DNA of 64,000 bases from Anaerofustis sp. (GTDB lineage: Bacteria > Bacillota > Clostridia > Eubacteriales > Anaerofustaceae). Positions within the stretch are counted from its first letter, which is position 1; each line of letters opens with the position of its first letter. The stretch spans positions 1 through 64,000 of the forward strand of contig NZ_JAHZIA010000039.1 in assembly GCF_019420015.1 (NCBI RefSeq), written 5' to 3'. Both the position numbers and the translations under genes were made by a program. The notes under the pieces were generated by a model. That model ran no database searches. It was given only the letters and a program-made list of their open reading frames with translations, and was not told the DNA's origin. Below are positions 1-9,510 of this stretch, piece after piece.

Positions 1-82
1 GTTATATTATCAAATACTCCTTACTTTGTCAATCCCTTTTCTTTACTTTTTTTACTTTTTTTATTTATATTTTTTACACCAT

Positions 83-1573
83 CTAATTATTGATTATTTC
101 TGTTATTACATCAGCAATACTGTTTACAGTATCCCCGGCTATCATACTTATTGGATTTAACCTTTCCTGGGCGAGCTCACCGGCTCTTCCATTTATATAT
201 GCAGATACCGCTGCAGAAAGAATCATATCATCACTATACGCACATACTGCAGATATTATACCGGACAAAACATCTCCGCTCCCCGCCGTTGCCATCCCCG
301 AGCAGCCTGTATCTGTTATATATGTTTGCTTACCATCGGTTACGATGGTTCCCGGTCCCTTAAGCAAAACTATTAAGTCTTTTTCTTTTGCATATTCCAT
401 TGCTCTTTTTGTCGGCGCTTCAAGAATATCCCCTACTTCACAGTGTAGCAAACGAGAAAATTCTTTTATATGAGGAGTCAATATAATTTTACATTTTGTT
501 TCTTTGAATATATTATCATTCATTTTAGAAAGCATAGTCAATCCGTCTGCATCTATAATCAACTTGCCTTCATAATTTTCTAAAATATATTCAAGCAACT
601 TATAAGTTTCATCACTGATACCTATACCCATTCCAAAAGCAATTACCTTAACACTTTTTATCAAAGCTTCTATCTCTTCTTTATCAAAAACAATTTCTCC
701 GTCTTTATCCTTTAATGGATATAATGTACTTTCAAGAATATGAGAAGTTATGCAATTACAAAGACTATTCGGAAGTGCTACTTTTACAACACCGGCACCA
801 GATCGCATCGCAGCATTTGCCATATAAGCTAATCTTATTGCTCCGCTGTACTTTTTACATCCTCCGATTAAAGCAATATAGCCATAAGTACCTTTATTTG
901 AATAATTTTTTCTTTCTGCAAAAATATTTTTAATATCTTCTTTTTCAACAAGATAATAAGGCTCATCCAATATATTTATCCCAATATCACAATTTATCTT
1001 CTTTTTGATTACATCTTTTGCCATATTTAGAAAATGCCCACTTTTATAATCCCCTATTGAAACTGTTATATCAGATTCGACACACAAAGAGCCTATACCA
1101 CTATCCCCGTTTAAACCACTGTTTATATCCACAGAAACAACATATAAACCGCTTTCGTTTATTTTTTGTATAATCGTACCGGCAAAACCTCTCACATCTC
1201 CTTTAAATCCTGTCCCCAATATACAATCAACAATCATATCAAACCCATCAAAGGAACTGTCATCATCACATAAAACTACAGGAATCCCGGCTTTAACACA
1301 TTCATCAAAATAATATTTCCCATCACCAGAAAATTTTTCTTTTATTAAAAATATAGTACAAGAAATATTATTTTCATTTAAAAGTTTTGCTATAACATAT
1401 CCGTCCCCGGCATTGTTACCGCTTCCGCATACAACAGCAATATGCCCTTTCCATTCTACACTTTCAAATACCCCTTTCCCGGCTTTATACATCAACGCTT
1501 TACTTGAAATATAATTTTCTATTGCATGAGCATCGCTTTTTCTCATATTTTCAACAGATACAACTTTTTTCAT
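83..1573 (-). CDS. nnr: Bifunctional NAD(P)H-hydrate epimerase / ADP-dependent NAD(P)H-hydrate dehydratase
   Basis: Repairs hydrated NADH and NADPH (NADHX, NADPHX) in the cytoplasm: the N-terminal YjeF_N half epimerises the R and S forms and the C-terminal ribokinase-like half dehydrates the S form using ADP. The N-terminal half (about residues 1-210) carries the glycine-rich GSGNNAGDG near residue 50 and SVDINSGLNGD further on. The C-terminal half (about 225-490) carries LTPHIKEF, LLKGPGTIVTDG and the GSGDVLSG anion-hole motif typical of the dehydratase. The length of 496 aa fits the fused bacterial form. It lies downstream of lysS on the same strand, but a terminator and about 320 bases separate them, so it is probably its own transcript. 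The family assignment is secure. Confidence 0.95.
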   Translation of the reverse strand: MKKVVSVENMRKSDAHAIENYISSKALMYKAGKGVFESVEWKGHIAVVCGSGNNAGDGYVIAKLLNENNISCTIFLIKEKFSGDGKYYFDECVKAGIPVVLCDDDSSFDGFDMIVDCILGTGFKGDVRGFAGTIIQKINESGLYVVSVDINSGLNGDSGIGSLCVESDITVSIGDYKSGHFLNMAKDVIKKKINCDIGINILDEPYYLVEKEDIKNIFAERKNYSNKGTYGYIALIGGCKKYSGAIRLAYMANAAMRSGAGVVKVALPNSLCNCITSHILESTLYPLKDKDGEIVFDKEEIEALIKSVKVIAFGMGIGISDETYKLLEYILENYEGKLIIDADGLTMLSKMNDNIFKETKCKIILTPHIKEFSRLLHCEVGDILEAPTKRAMEYAKEKDLIVLLKGPGTIVTDGKQTYITDTGCSGMATAGSGDVLSGIISAVCAYSDDMILSAAVSAYINGRAGELAQERLNPISMIAGDTVNSIADVITEIINN

Positions 1574-1838
1574 TTTTTAAGCTCCTTTTACAAAGTATAT
1601 GTATTTTGTATTAATATAAACATACTTTTTTATATTATAACAGCGTTTCTAAATATATTTTATTTATTAATAAAATATTTACTTTTAAACTCTCAAACAA
1701 TCTTTATTATTTTTATATAAGGATAATTTAACTTTTATAAAAAATACACTTCATATATTTCAGTACAAAATCTCAAAACATTTGATTTAAATATATATTA
1801 TTATTTCATGAACAACTGATAATTTATGTACACAACAA
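1574..1838. other. AT-rich intergenic region between lysS and nnr
   Basis: The interval between the start of nnr and the lysS terminator is very AT-rich. I see no conserved ORF, RNA gene or repeat in it. It must hold the minus-strand promoter for nnr, but no box pair stands out from the background. Confidence 0.5.
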
Positions 1839-1868
1839 AAAAAGCAACTTCAAAATGAAATTGCTTTC
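1839..1868 (-). terminator. Rho-independent terminator of greA-lysS
   Basis: An inverted repeat AAAGCAA...TTGCTTT (one mismatch inside the longer stem) lies 25 bases past the lysS stop and is followed on the minus strand by a run of seven T. This is a normal intrinsic terminator. Confidence 0.8.
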
Positions 1869-1892
1869 TATATAAATTTACATCTTATTTTT

Positions 1893-3800
1893 TTAGTACA
1901 ACTTAGCCCCTGCCGGTATTCTGTCATCTACCATCAAAAGGTTAAGACCTTCTTTTCCGTCTTCTTCATGTATGGCAGATATAAGCATACCCTCAGAGTC
2001 TATACCCATCATTTTTCTTGGTGGAAGATTTACAATTGCAATAGCTGTTTTACCAATCAGTTCTTCAGGAGAATAATATTCTTTAATACCGCTTAAAATT
2101 GTACGTTTTTTGTCTGTTCCGTCATTAAGAGTGAATTTTAAAAGTTTTTTACTCTTTGGAACTTCTTCACAGCTTTCTATTTTTACAGCACGGAAATCAG
2201 ATTTTGAGAATGTTTCAAAATCTATCATTTCTTCAAAAAGAGGTTCGATTTTTACATTTGAAAAATCAATCTTTTTGCCTTCTTCTTTTAATTCTACATT
2301 AGATTCACCAACTTTAGTATTTACACTGTCAATCGGCTTCATCGTCGGGAATAAGATTACATCCCTTATTGAACTTTGATTTGTAAGCAACATTACAAGC
2401 CTGTCCACCCCTACGCCAACACCGCCTGTAGGAGGAAGTCCCACTTCAAGAGCATTAATAAAGTCTGTATCATAAGGATGAGCTTCTTCATCGCCTGTTG
2501 CTTTCTTCTCCATTTGAGCAGCAAACCTTTCTCTTTGATCAAAGGGATCGTTAAGTTCACTGAACCCGTTAGCATATTCATGACCTGCAACAAACAATTC
2601 AAATCTTTGAGTATATCTTTCATCATCAAGACATTTTTTAGCAAGTGGAGAAATTTCAACCGGATGATGTGTTACAAATGTAGGTTGAATCAAGTTTGCT
2701 TCACAATGTTCTTCAAATAATTCCTCAATAATTTTACCTATACCCCAATCAAGCTCAGGTTCTACATTTAGTTTTCTAGCTTCTTCTCTTGCAATTTCAA
2801 GATCCGTTATTTTATCAAAATCAACACCTGTTGCTTCTGTTACAAGATCAACCATTTTCGCTTTTCTAAATGGTGCTTTAAGAGAAATTTCATGTTCTCC
2901 ATATGTCACTTTGTCACTACCTACAGTATTTGTAGCAATATAATCAAACATCTTTTCAATCATTTCCATTACATCGTTAAAATCTGCATATGACTGATAA
3001 GATTCCATCGTTGTAAACTCAGGATTATGAGTAGCGTCCATACCTTCGTTTCTGAATATTCTTCCTATTTCATATACTCTGTTAAACCCACCGACAATCA
3101 GTCTTTTTAAAGGAAGCTCTGTTGCTATTCTCATATACATAGGAATATCCAAGGTATTATGATGAGTGATAAAAGGTCTTGCATTTGCACCCCCTGCAAG
3201 CGTACCTAAAACAGGAGTTTCAACCTCTACAAACCCTTCTCCATCCATAAAATCTCTCATACATTTTACGATTTTTGAACGCATTAAAAAGACGTCTTTT
3301 ACTTCAGGGTTCATAATTAAGTCAACATATCTTTGCCTATATCTAAGCTCAGGATCTTTAAGCCCATGAAATTTTTCAGGTAATACTTGAATGGATTTAC
3401 TTAACATTGTGATTTTTTCAACTCTAACAGAAATCTGACCTCTTTGTGTCTTGAAAACTTCACCTTCTACACCCAGTATATCACCTATATCATAAGATTT
3501 TATAAGGGCATATTCTTCCTCTCCCACTACATCCTTTTTTATGAAAAGCTGAATTCTACCGCTAGAGTCCATAAGATCGTAAAAACCTACTTTCCCTTGA
3601 CCTCTCTTTGACATAAGACGTCCGGAAATACGTACTTTTTCACCTTCAAACTCCTCAAACTTTTCATTTATATCTTTACAAAAAGCACTGTATTCAAATC
3701 TGCTTTCTTTATAAGGATATTTGCCGCTTTCTGTAAGCTCTTTAAATTTGTCTATTCTTACTTTAACTACTTCCGGTACATTATCATAATAATCACTCAT
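1893..3800 (-). CDS. lysS: Lysyl-tRNA synthetase (class II) with C-terminal Trbp111-like tRNA-binding domain
   Basis: Charges tRNA-Lys with lysine. The protein begins with the OB-fold anticodon-binding domain (about residues 50-160), followed by the class II catalytic core with motif 2 (FRNEGMDATHNPEFT) and motif 3 (GVGVGVDRLVMLLTN). Ordinary bacterial LysRS ends soon after motif 3 at about 490-500 aa. Here the protein is 635 aa, and residues 526-635 form a second OB-fold domain like Trbp111, EMAPII and the MetRS C-terminus (FRAVKIESCEEVPKSKKLL, then ILSGIKEYY, then NLPPRKMMGIDSEGMLISA). The reading frame is continuous, so the fusion is real in this sequence. It lies directly after greA on the same strand, a common clostridial pairing. 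Confidence 0.97.
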   Translation of the reverse strand: MSDYYDNVPEVVKVRIDKFKELTESGKYPYKESRFEYSAFCKDINEKFEEFEGEKVRISGRLMSKRGQGKVGFYDLMDSSGRIQLFIKKDVVGEEEYALIKSYDIGDILGVEGEVFKTQRGQISVRVEKITMLSKSIQVLPEKFHGLKDPELRYRQRYVDLIMNPEVKDVFLMRSKIVKCMRDFMDGEGFVEVETPVLGTLAGGANARPFITHHNTLDIPMYMRIATELPLKRLIVGGFNRVYEIGRIFRNEGMDATHNPEFTTMESYQSYADFNDVMEMIEKMFDYIATNTVGSDKVTYGEHEISLKAPFRKAKMVDLVTEATGVDFDKITDLEIAREEARKLNVEPELDWGIGKIIEELFEEHCEANLIQPTFVTHHPVEISPLAKKCLDDERYTQRFELFVAGHEYANGFSELNDPFDQRERFAAQMEKKATGDEEAHPYDTDFINALEVGLPPTGGVGVGVDRLVMLLTNQSSIRDVILFPTMKPIDSVNTKVGESNVELKEEGKKIDFSNVKIEPLFEEMIDFETFSKSDFRAVKIESCEEVPKSKKLLKFTLNDGTDKKRTILSGIKEYYSPEELIGKTAIAIVNLPPRKMMGIDSEGMLISAIHEEDGKEGLNLLMVDDRIPAGAKLY

Positions 3801-3818
3801 TGCTAAATCTCTCCATTC

Positions 3819-4292
3819 TTAATTTACTTCTAAAATTTTTAAATCAACTACCCCGTCCGGAACTTGTACTTTTGCGATTTCTCCAACTTTTTTACCAAGC
3901 AATGCACTTCCTATAGGTGACTCGTTTGAAATTTTATTATTATCCAAGTCGACTTCTTCACTACCTACAATAACATACTCTACCTCTTCGTCAAAATCGG
4001 TATCGTAAACTTTAACTTTACTTCCCAGTGAAACTACTCCTTTAGATTTCGTATTATCGTCGAATATTAACGCATTTTTTAATTTATACTCAATTTCTCT
4101 TATTTCACCTTCTATAAAACCTTGTTCTTGCTTTGCTTCATCATACTCGGCATTTTCACTTAAATCCCCGAATTCCCTTGCTGCCTTGATTTTCAAAGCA
4201 ACTTCATGTCTTTTTTCGTCTTTTAAGTAATTTAATCTTTCTTCTAATTCTTTATACCCTTCTTTTGATAAGATTACTTCTTTACCGACCAT
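3819..4292 (-). CDS. greA: Transcription elongation factor GreA
   Basis: Rescues backtracked RNA polymerase by stimulating cleavage of the nascent transcript. The 157-aa length is standard for GreA. The N-terminal coiled coil (about residues 5-75) contains the conserved [32 protein letters not shown] stretch with the tip acidic residues, here DLSENAEYD, and the C-terminal FKBP-like domain ends with [14 protein letters not shown]. It is the first gene of the greA-lysS unit: the lysS start codon is 18 bases downstream, and a strong sigma-A promoter lies directly upstream. Confidence 0.97.
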   Translation of the reverse strand: MVGKEVILSKEGYKELEERLNYLKDEKRHEVALKIKAAREFGDLSENAEYDEAKQEQGFIEGEIREIEYKLKNALIFDDNTKSKGVVSLGSKVKVYDTDFDEEVEYVIVGSEEVDLDNNKISNESPIGSALLGKKVGEIAKVQVPDGVVDLKILEVN

Positions 4293-4336
4293 TTAACTAC
4301 CTCTTAATTATTTATTTTTCTTTTATTAATCAGTTT

Positions 4337-4365
4337 ATTATAATAACTACATTTAATCATGTCAA
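4337..4365 (-). promoter_or_regulatory. Sigma-A promoter of greA-lysS
   Basis: On the minus strand TTGACA (4365-4360), a 17-base spacer and TATAAT (4342-4337) match both consensus hexamers exactly, about 45 bases before the greA start. Confidence 0.85.
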
Positions 4366-4368
4366 GTC

Positions 4369-5244
4369 TTAACTCTCATTAAAAAAATGCAATTTAAAAG
4401 ATTTCCTGTCTAAATATTCATCTAAATTTACATTTAGTATGTCTTTCCTGCTTTTTATTACATTATCCGAATACAAAAGACCTTCCAAAACAGACATATC
4501 AAAATAAGAATCATCCATATTTTCAAAAACATAATTATTCGGTTTTAATTTAACATTATTGATTATTTTATCGGCTTTAACATATTCGTTTTTTTTATAT
4601 ACAGACATATAATTCTCACAACATATATAGTTAAGCTTATCGCCGAGTCTATCCAAACTCAAATCGAAAACAAGCTCACATTTTGAAGCCGAGTTTATAT
4701 TTCTGCTTACATATATACTGCTACCCATATCCTTTAAAATGTTGTCCGAAACCCTTTGCCCAAATGAATAATCAAAAGGGAAAAATATAACCAAAGGAAA
4801 TATTTCACAAATCATTTTAATATGTTCATAAACCGTATTTTTATCTATTATAATTCCTATCTGAGATTTCTGTGGATTTTTAACCGTATTTTTTAATTTA
4901 TTAAAATACGCAAGAAATCTAATATCTTCTCCTTTAAAAATAGGAAGATTAAACTCTTTGGCATTTTTAAAATCCGTATCATCATTAAAACAAAATGCTT
5001 CAATATTTTCTTTATCTATAATTCTATATATTATATCCATATTCTTATCACACAATTCATTTTGCGTATCAATAAAAATACTCTTGCCTACAATATTAAA
5101 TGCAGCGTCCTTAATATTATAAGGTCCCTTAACCTTTCTTTGCTTATAAAAAAATTTATAAATTTTATCAAAGAATCTTTCCTTGCCGCTTAAATAAATA
5201 TTATCATCATATTTATCAATATCGCGCACATAACAAAACTTCAT
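4369..5244 (-). CDS. Unrecognised conserved-looking protein, 291 aa
   Basis: I do not recognise this protein. An upstream in-frame ATG at 5259 exists, but AAGGAG lies between it and the ATG at 5244 at normal spacing, so 5244 (MKFCYVRD) is the likely start. No signal peptide or membrane segment is visible. The centre alternates short hydrophobic strands with helices (IGIIIDKNT, then PLVIFFPFDYSFGQRVSD, then SSIYVSRNINSAS, CELVFDLSLD), a pattern resembling a Rossmann-like alpha/beta fold; this is inference from pattern only. Several Cys residues are scattered without a metal-site spacing. It is divergent from murI, with an 96-base gap, and stands just upstream of greA. Base composition matches its neighbours, so there is no sign of recent transfer. 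Confidence 0.75.
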   Translation of the reverse strand: MKFCYVRDIDKYDDNIYLSGKERFFDKIYKFFYKQRKVKGPYNIKDAAFNIVGKSIFIDTQNELCDKNMDIIYRIIDKENIEAFCFNDDTDFKNAKEFNLPIFKGEDIRFLAYFNKLKNTVKNPQKSQIGIIIDKNTVYEHIKMICEIFPLVIFFPFDYSFGQRVSDNILKDMGSSIYVSRNINSASKCELVFDLSLDRLGDKLNYICCENYMSVYKKNEYVKADKIINNVKLKPNNYVFENMDDSYFDMSVLEGLLYSDNVIKSRKDILNVNLDEYLDRKSFKLHFFNES

Positions 5245-5264
5245 AACTGTCTCCTTCAATTATC

Positions 5265-5296
5265 TTGTTTTAATGTTATGTGATTTATGATAAAAT
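5265..5296 (+). promoter_or_regulatory. Probable murI-addBA promoter
   Basis: An extended -10 (TG, one base, TAAAAT at 5291-5296) lies about 45 bases before the murI start. A partial -35 (TTGTTT at 5265) is spaced too far for a good match, so this is a weak call. Confidence 0.4.
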
Positions 5297-5340
5297 AATC
5301 ACAATAAGAACTAAAAATTAACATAAAGAGGTCAAATTTT

Positions 5341-6150
5341 ATGAATAAAAATTTACCGATAGGTATCTTGGACAGCGGTGTAGGCGGACTTACCGTATTA
5401 AAGCAAACGGAAAAACTTTTGCCGAAAGAGAACATCATATACATAGGCGATACAAAAAGAATGCCTTACGGCAACAAAAGTACCGATGAAATAATCTATT
5501 TTGCAAATAAAATGATTGCATTTTTGGAAAGTCAAAATGTAAAAGCAATTTTATTGGCATGCAATACCATATCTTCACATATCGAAAAACTAACTTCCAA
5601 CGTTCCGCTTTTCAGTATTGTAGAAGCAGGAAGCGAATATGCTTTACAAAAATGCAAAGAAGACAACGACAAATTAATAGGGCTTATTGCAACAAAAGCA
5701 ACCGTTGAAAGTGGTTCTTATAACAAAGAAATAAATAAGTCAAACACTGACATAAAAATAATTTCAAATGACTCAACAAGACTTCCAAAGGTCATAGACA
5801 GTCAAATCGAAAATAAACCGCTTTTAAACACACTAATAAAAGAATGTATAGAGCCTATATTAAATAAAAACAAAAATGTATCAAAACTGATTTTAGGATG
5901 TTCCCACTTTCCTATTATAGAAAACGAAATAAAAAATATATATAAAAATCTAACTCTTCTTGATCCGGCGGAACAAATGGTAAAAAACGTAAAAAATTAC
6001 CTCAAGGAAAAAAACTTGTTAAAATATACAAAACAAAGTCATAAATCCCTATATACCACTGCCGATATATTGGAATTTGTTTCATATATAAAAAGACTTA
6101 AAATAAACATAGATAAATTAGAAAAAATAAAATTATTCGAAGATGATTAA
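5341..6150 (+). CDS. murI: Glutamate racemase
   Basis: Converts L-glutamate to D-glutamate for peptidoglycan. The protein starts with the diagnostic IGILDSGVGGLTV; the two catalytic cysteines lie in LACNTIS (near residue 77) and LGCSHFP (near residue 185), where the usual form is GCTHYP. The length of 269 aa is typical. The start has AAGAGGTC upstream at good spacing. It is the first gene of a plus-strand run that continues into addB 18 bases after its stop. Confidence 0.95.
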   Translation: MNKNLPIGILDSGVGGLTVLKQTEKLLPKENIIYIGDTKRMPYGNKSTDEIIYFANKMIAFLESQNVKAILLACNTISSHIEKLTSNVPLFSIVEAGSEYALQKCKEDNDKLIGLIATKATVESGSYNKEINKSNTDIKIISNDSTRLPKVIDSQIENKPLLNTLIKECIEPILNKNKNVSKLILGCSHFPIIENEIKNIYKNLTLLDPAEQMVKNVKNYLKEKNLLKYTKQSHKSLYTTADILEFVSYIKRLKINIDKLEKIKLFEDD

Positions 6151-6168
6151 ACCAACTAGGATATTAAA

Positions 6169-9100
6169 ATGATAAATATTATACTCAGTTACATAGAAGA
6201 AAAAGCTTTTTTCGAAGCAAGCCGAAGAATAAAAAAAACACTTCAAAATCAAGAAGCAAACAAAATATTTTTCTTAGTCCCTGAACAATTTACCGTAGAA
6301 GCAGAGAGAATGCTTACGGACAAATTGACCGCAAAGGGGTTTATTGATATTGAAGTTTTAAGCATAAAAAGACTAACGGGAAGAATACTTTCAAAATCAA
6401 GAAGCAAACTACCACCAATACTTGATGACAGCGGGAAAAGCATGGTAATTAAAGTTATATTAAATAAGTTAAAAAACGAACTTACATGTTTCAAATCCCT
6501 TACAAATAAAATATCTTTTAATGATAATATATGTGAACTGTTCGGAGAATTGAAAAAAAGCAATGTAACAAGTGAGGAATTAAACCCTGATAATTTTAAA
6601 AGAGAGATACAAGATGATTATTTCTTCAAAAAAACATCGGATATTCATAAAATTTATAAAACATATAACGAGTTTCTAGCCAATGAATTTCTCGACTTTG
6701 ATGATTTAACCTTATTCGCCAGCCAAAATGTACATAATGCTGCTTTTTTAAAAAATTGTGAAATATATTATTTCGGGTTTGAAGGATTCGACAAAAACAT
6801 TTACAGCTTAATAGAATCCTTTATTCAAATGAACATAAAACAAACCTTTCTTTTTACAACAAACACAAAAGAAAATAATATTAGCGAAGCTTATAAAATT
6901 ATTGACGATACAATATATAAATTAAAAAAAACAGCAGAAAAAAACAACACAATATGCAACATCCAAAAAGAAACTGAAGACGAAAAAGAAAAAGACATTA
7001 AATTTCTGTCAGATAATCTTTTTTCGTATAGCACCGATGAATTTAAAGATGAAATAAAAAATATCGAGATTTTCAAAGCAAATACTATATACGAAGAAGT
7101 AGAAAGAACCGCCTTAAAAATTCTCGAACTTATAAAAAAGGAAGAAGTAAACTTTAAAGATATTCAAGTGCTCCCTTCAGATTACGACCTTTATAAAGAT
7201 ATAATATCAGAAGCATTTAATAAGTACAATATAAGTTATTTTCTTGATAACACGACAAACATTATAAATACCAATATCCTCAGAGGGATAATCAAAATAC
7301 TGAATATAATAAGCGGTAATTTTAAAACACACGATATAATTTCTTTTTTAAAAACGGGACTGACGGATTTATCAAAAGAGGATATAGAAACCTTCGAAAA
7401 CTATACAATAGAATTTGGCATAAGAGGTTCTATGTGGCTGAAAGATTTTAACAGAAACAACATAAACAATGAATACTCGTTGGATTATCTTAACAACAAA
7501 AAAGATGAATTTATGGGTCCAATAATACTACTCAAAAAAGAACTTAAAAACAAAACTCAAGCTAAAGAAATAACAAATATATTTTATAATTTTCTCGTAA
7601 ATTACGGATTAAACGAAAAAATAATTAAAATGGTAGACCATTTTAAAAGAAATGATGATTATACAAACGCAAATAAATATGCACAAATATACAACAGTTT
7701 ATTAACGACTTTTGAACAAATGCATGATTTTATAGGAGAAGAAGAGCTTTCAATAGAAGAATACACAAAAGTCCTTGAAAGCGGATTTAATGCAATAAAA
7801 ATAGGCGTAATCCCATCAACAATAGACAGTGTAAATGTAGCAAGCTTGTCAAGAAGCAGAAGTACTGACATAAAATATTTATTTATACTCGGAGTAAACG
7901 ACGGAATTTTGCCAAGCAATTTTTCATCTTCAAGCGGAATCTTCTCTAATAAGGAAAAATTGATGATAATAGATGAAGGAGTAAGCTTAAGAACAACAGA
8001 CAGTTATAAAGTAAATGAAGAACGTTATTTCTTAACTTCCATAATACTTAAAACAGAAAAAAAGATATTCTTTTCGTACCCTATAACATCTCCACAAGGA
8101 GATGAACTGCGTCCAAGCTCAATAATAATGAGAATACAGGATATAATGCCAAATTTAAAAATAAAATATTTTAACGAGAATTCCTTCAATGACAACCTAT
8201 CACTTATCTCAAACTACAACGCAACATTTAAACATCTGTTAAATTATAAATTAAACGGAGCTTTAAATAACAAAACGAAAGCACTTTGGGAAAAAGTTTA
8301 TGATTTATATCAAAAAAATGATACGGGTAAATATCTTACGGATATTATGAATAGTGCATTATCCTTTAACAACAGAGCAATAATATCAAATAAAAATTTA
8401 ATAGATGAAATATATAAAGAAAATTTGATAACCAGCATAAGCAGACTGGAAACATATGCAAAATGTCCTTTTAGTTATTTCGTTTCTTATGCCCTATCCC
8501 CTAAAGAAAAGAAGAAAAATGAAATAAACAAACCGGATATAGGAAACATACTACACGAAATTATCTCGGATTTTTCAAAAAAAATCATAGATAAAGAAAT
8601 AGATCCAAACAAAGTAAGTGAAGAAGAAATTAATATAATATCAAAAGACATAACTGATAAAATAGCAGAAAAATATTCTTCGGGCAAATTAAGAAATCTT
8701 ATAAACAGCGAATATTTTAAGAATAAACTTTTAAGAAACGCTTCTTACGCAACCTCAACAATTATAGCCGAATTAAAAAGAAGTAATTTTCATATAAGTG
8801 CAACAGAAAGCAAATTCAATGAAGAAGAAAATGAATCCATTAAAATTTTAACAAATAAAAACAATGTAATCACAATAAACGGAATCATTGACAGAATAGA
8901 CACGTATGAAGATGAAAACGGAAAGTTTATAAAAGTCATCGACTATAAAACAGGAAATATAACTTTTGATTTCTTAAAAAATTACTACGGAATAAGTTTG
9001 CAGCTTCCTATATACTTAACTGCGGCAAGTATAGGAGAAAATAAAAGACCGGCAGGAGCTTTTTACTTTAAAATAACTCCGCCTATAGAAAATATAAAAG

Positions 9101-9510
9101 ATTCCAATACATACAAAAAAATAAAAGAAACGGTAAATGAAAACAAACTTGACGGAGTTGTACTTGACGACACAAATATAATCGAAAAAATAGACAATAA
9201 TAAACAGAAAAATTCAATAAAAATAACAAGAGACAAATCAAATTTAATGACCGGCGAAGATTTTTCCAATTTAATATTGCACACAAAAAAGACAGTAACC
9301 AACATTGCAAATGAAATAATGAACGGAAATATCGATATACATCCTTATAAAGACGACAGTAACTATACCCCTTGCGACTATTGCAAATATAAAAACATAT
9401 GTAAATTTGATACCTGCTTCAAAGAAAATACTTACAACAAACCATTAAATATGTCAAATAAAGAAATAAAAGAAAAATTAAAGGAGGAAGCAAATAATGG
9501 AATGGACTGA
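6169..9510 (+). CDS. addB: AddB subunit of the AddAB helicase-nuclease
   Basis: Partner of AddA in double-strand-break end resection for recombination. The recognisable parts are the IFFLVPEQFTVEAERML segment near residue 35, the C-terminal RecB-family nuclease motif (GIIDRIDTYE followed by VIDYKTG), and four cysteines expected for the iron-sulphur staple: one in YAKCPFSYF (about residue 766) and C-x2-C-x5-C at 1069, 1072 and 1078. The length of 1113 aa is normal. The N-terminal GRSGSGKT Walker A of the B. subtilis protein is absent: the protein begins MINIILSYIEEKAFFE. An in-frame TAG at 6157 rules out a longer start. It overlaps addA by 14 bases. Confidence 0.93.
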   Translation: MINIILSYIEEKAFFEASRRIKKTLQNQEANKIFFLVPEQFTVEAERMLTDKLTAKGFIDIEVLSIKRLTGRILSKSRSKLPPILDDSGKSMVIKVILNKLKNELTCFKSLTNKISFNDNICELFGELKKSNVTSEELNPDNFKREIQDDYFFKKTSDIHKIYKTYNEFLANEFLDFDDLTLFASQNVHNAAFLKNCEIYYFGFEGFDKNIYSLIESFIQMNIKQTFLFTTNTKENNISEAYKIIDDTIYKLKKTAEKNNTICNIQKETEDEKEKDIKFLSDNLFSYSTDEFKDEIKNIEIFKANTIYEEVERTALKILELIKKEEVNFKDIQVLPSDYDLYKDIISEAFNKYNISYFLDNTTNIINTNILRGIIKILNIISGNFKTHDIISFLKTGLTDLSKEDIETFENYTIEFGIRGSMWLKDFNRNNINNEYSLDYLNNKKDEFMGPIILLKKELKNKTQAKEITNIFYNFLVNYGLNEKIIKMVDHFKRNDDYTNANKYAQIYNSLLTTFEQMHDFIGEEELSIEEYTKVLESGFNAIKIGVIPSTIDSVNVASLSRSRSTDIKYLFILGVNDGILPSNFSSSSGIFSNKEKLMIIDEGVSLRTTDSYKVNEERYFLTSIILKTEKKIFFSYPITSPQGDELRPSSIIMRIQDIMPNLKIKYFNENSFNDNLSLISNYNATFKHLLNYKLNGALNNKTKALWEKVYDLYQKNDTGKYLTDIMNSALSFNNRAIISNKNLIDEIYKENLITSISRLETYAKCPFSYFVSYALSPKEKKKNEINKPDIGNILHEIISDFSKKIIDKEIDPNKVSEEEINIISKDITDKIAEKYSSGKLRNLINSEYFKNKLLRNASYATSTIIAELKRSNFHISATESKFNEEENESIKILTNKNNVITINGIIDRIDTYEDENGKFIKVIDYKTGNITFDFLKNYYGISLQLPIYLTAASIGENKRPAGAFYFKITPPIENIKDSNTYKKIKETVNENKLDGVVLDDTNIIEKIDNNKQKNSIKITRDKSNLMTGEDFSNLILHTKKTVTNIANEIMNGNIDIHPYKDDSNYTPCDYCKYKNICKFDTCFKENTYNKPLNMSNKEIKEKLKEEANNGMD

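Noticed and set aside
4366..5259. Start of the unrecognised gene at 5259
   Set aside because: The first ATG would use part of the ribosome site AAGGAG as codons 2-3. The ATG at 5244 has that site at normal spacing.
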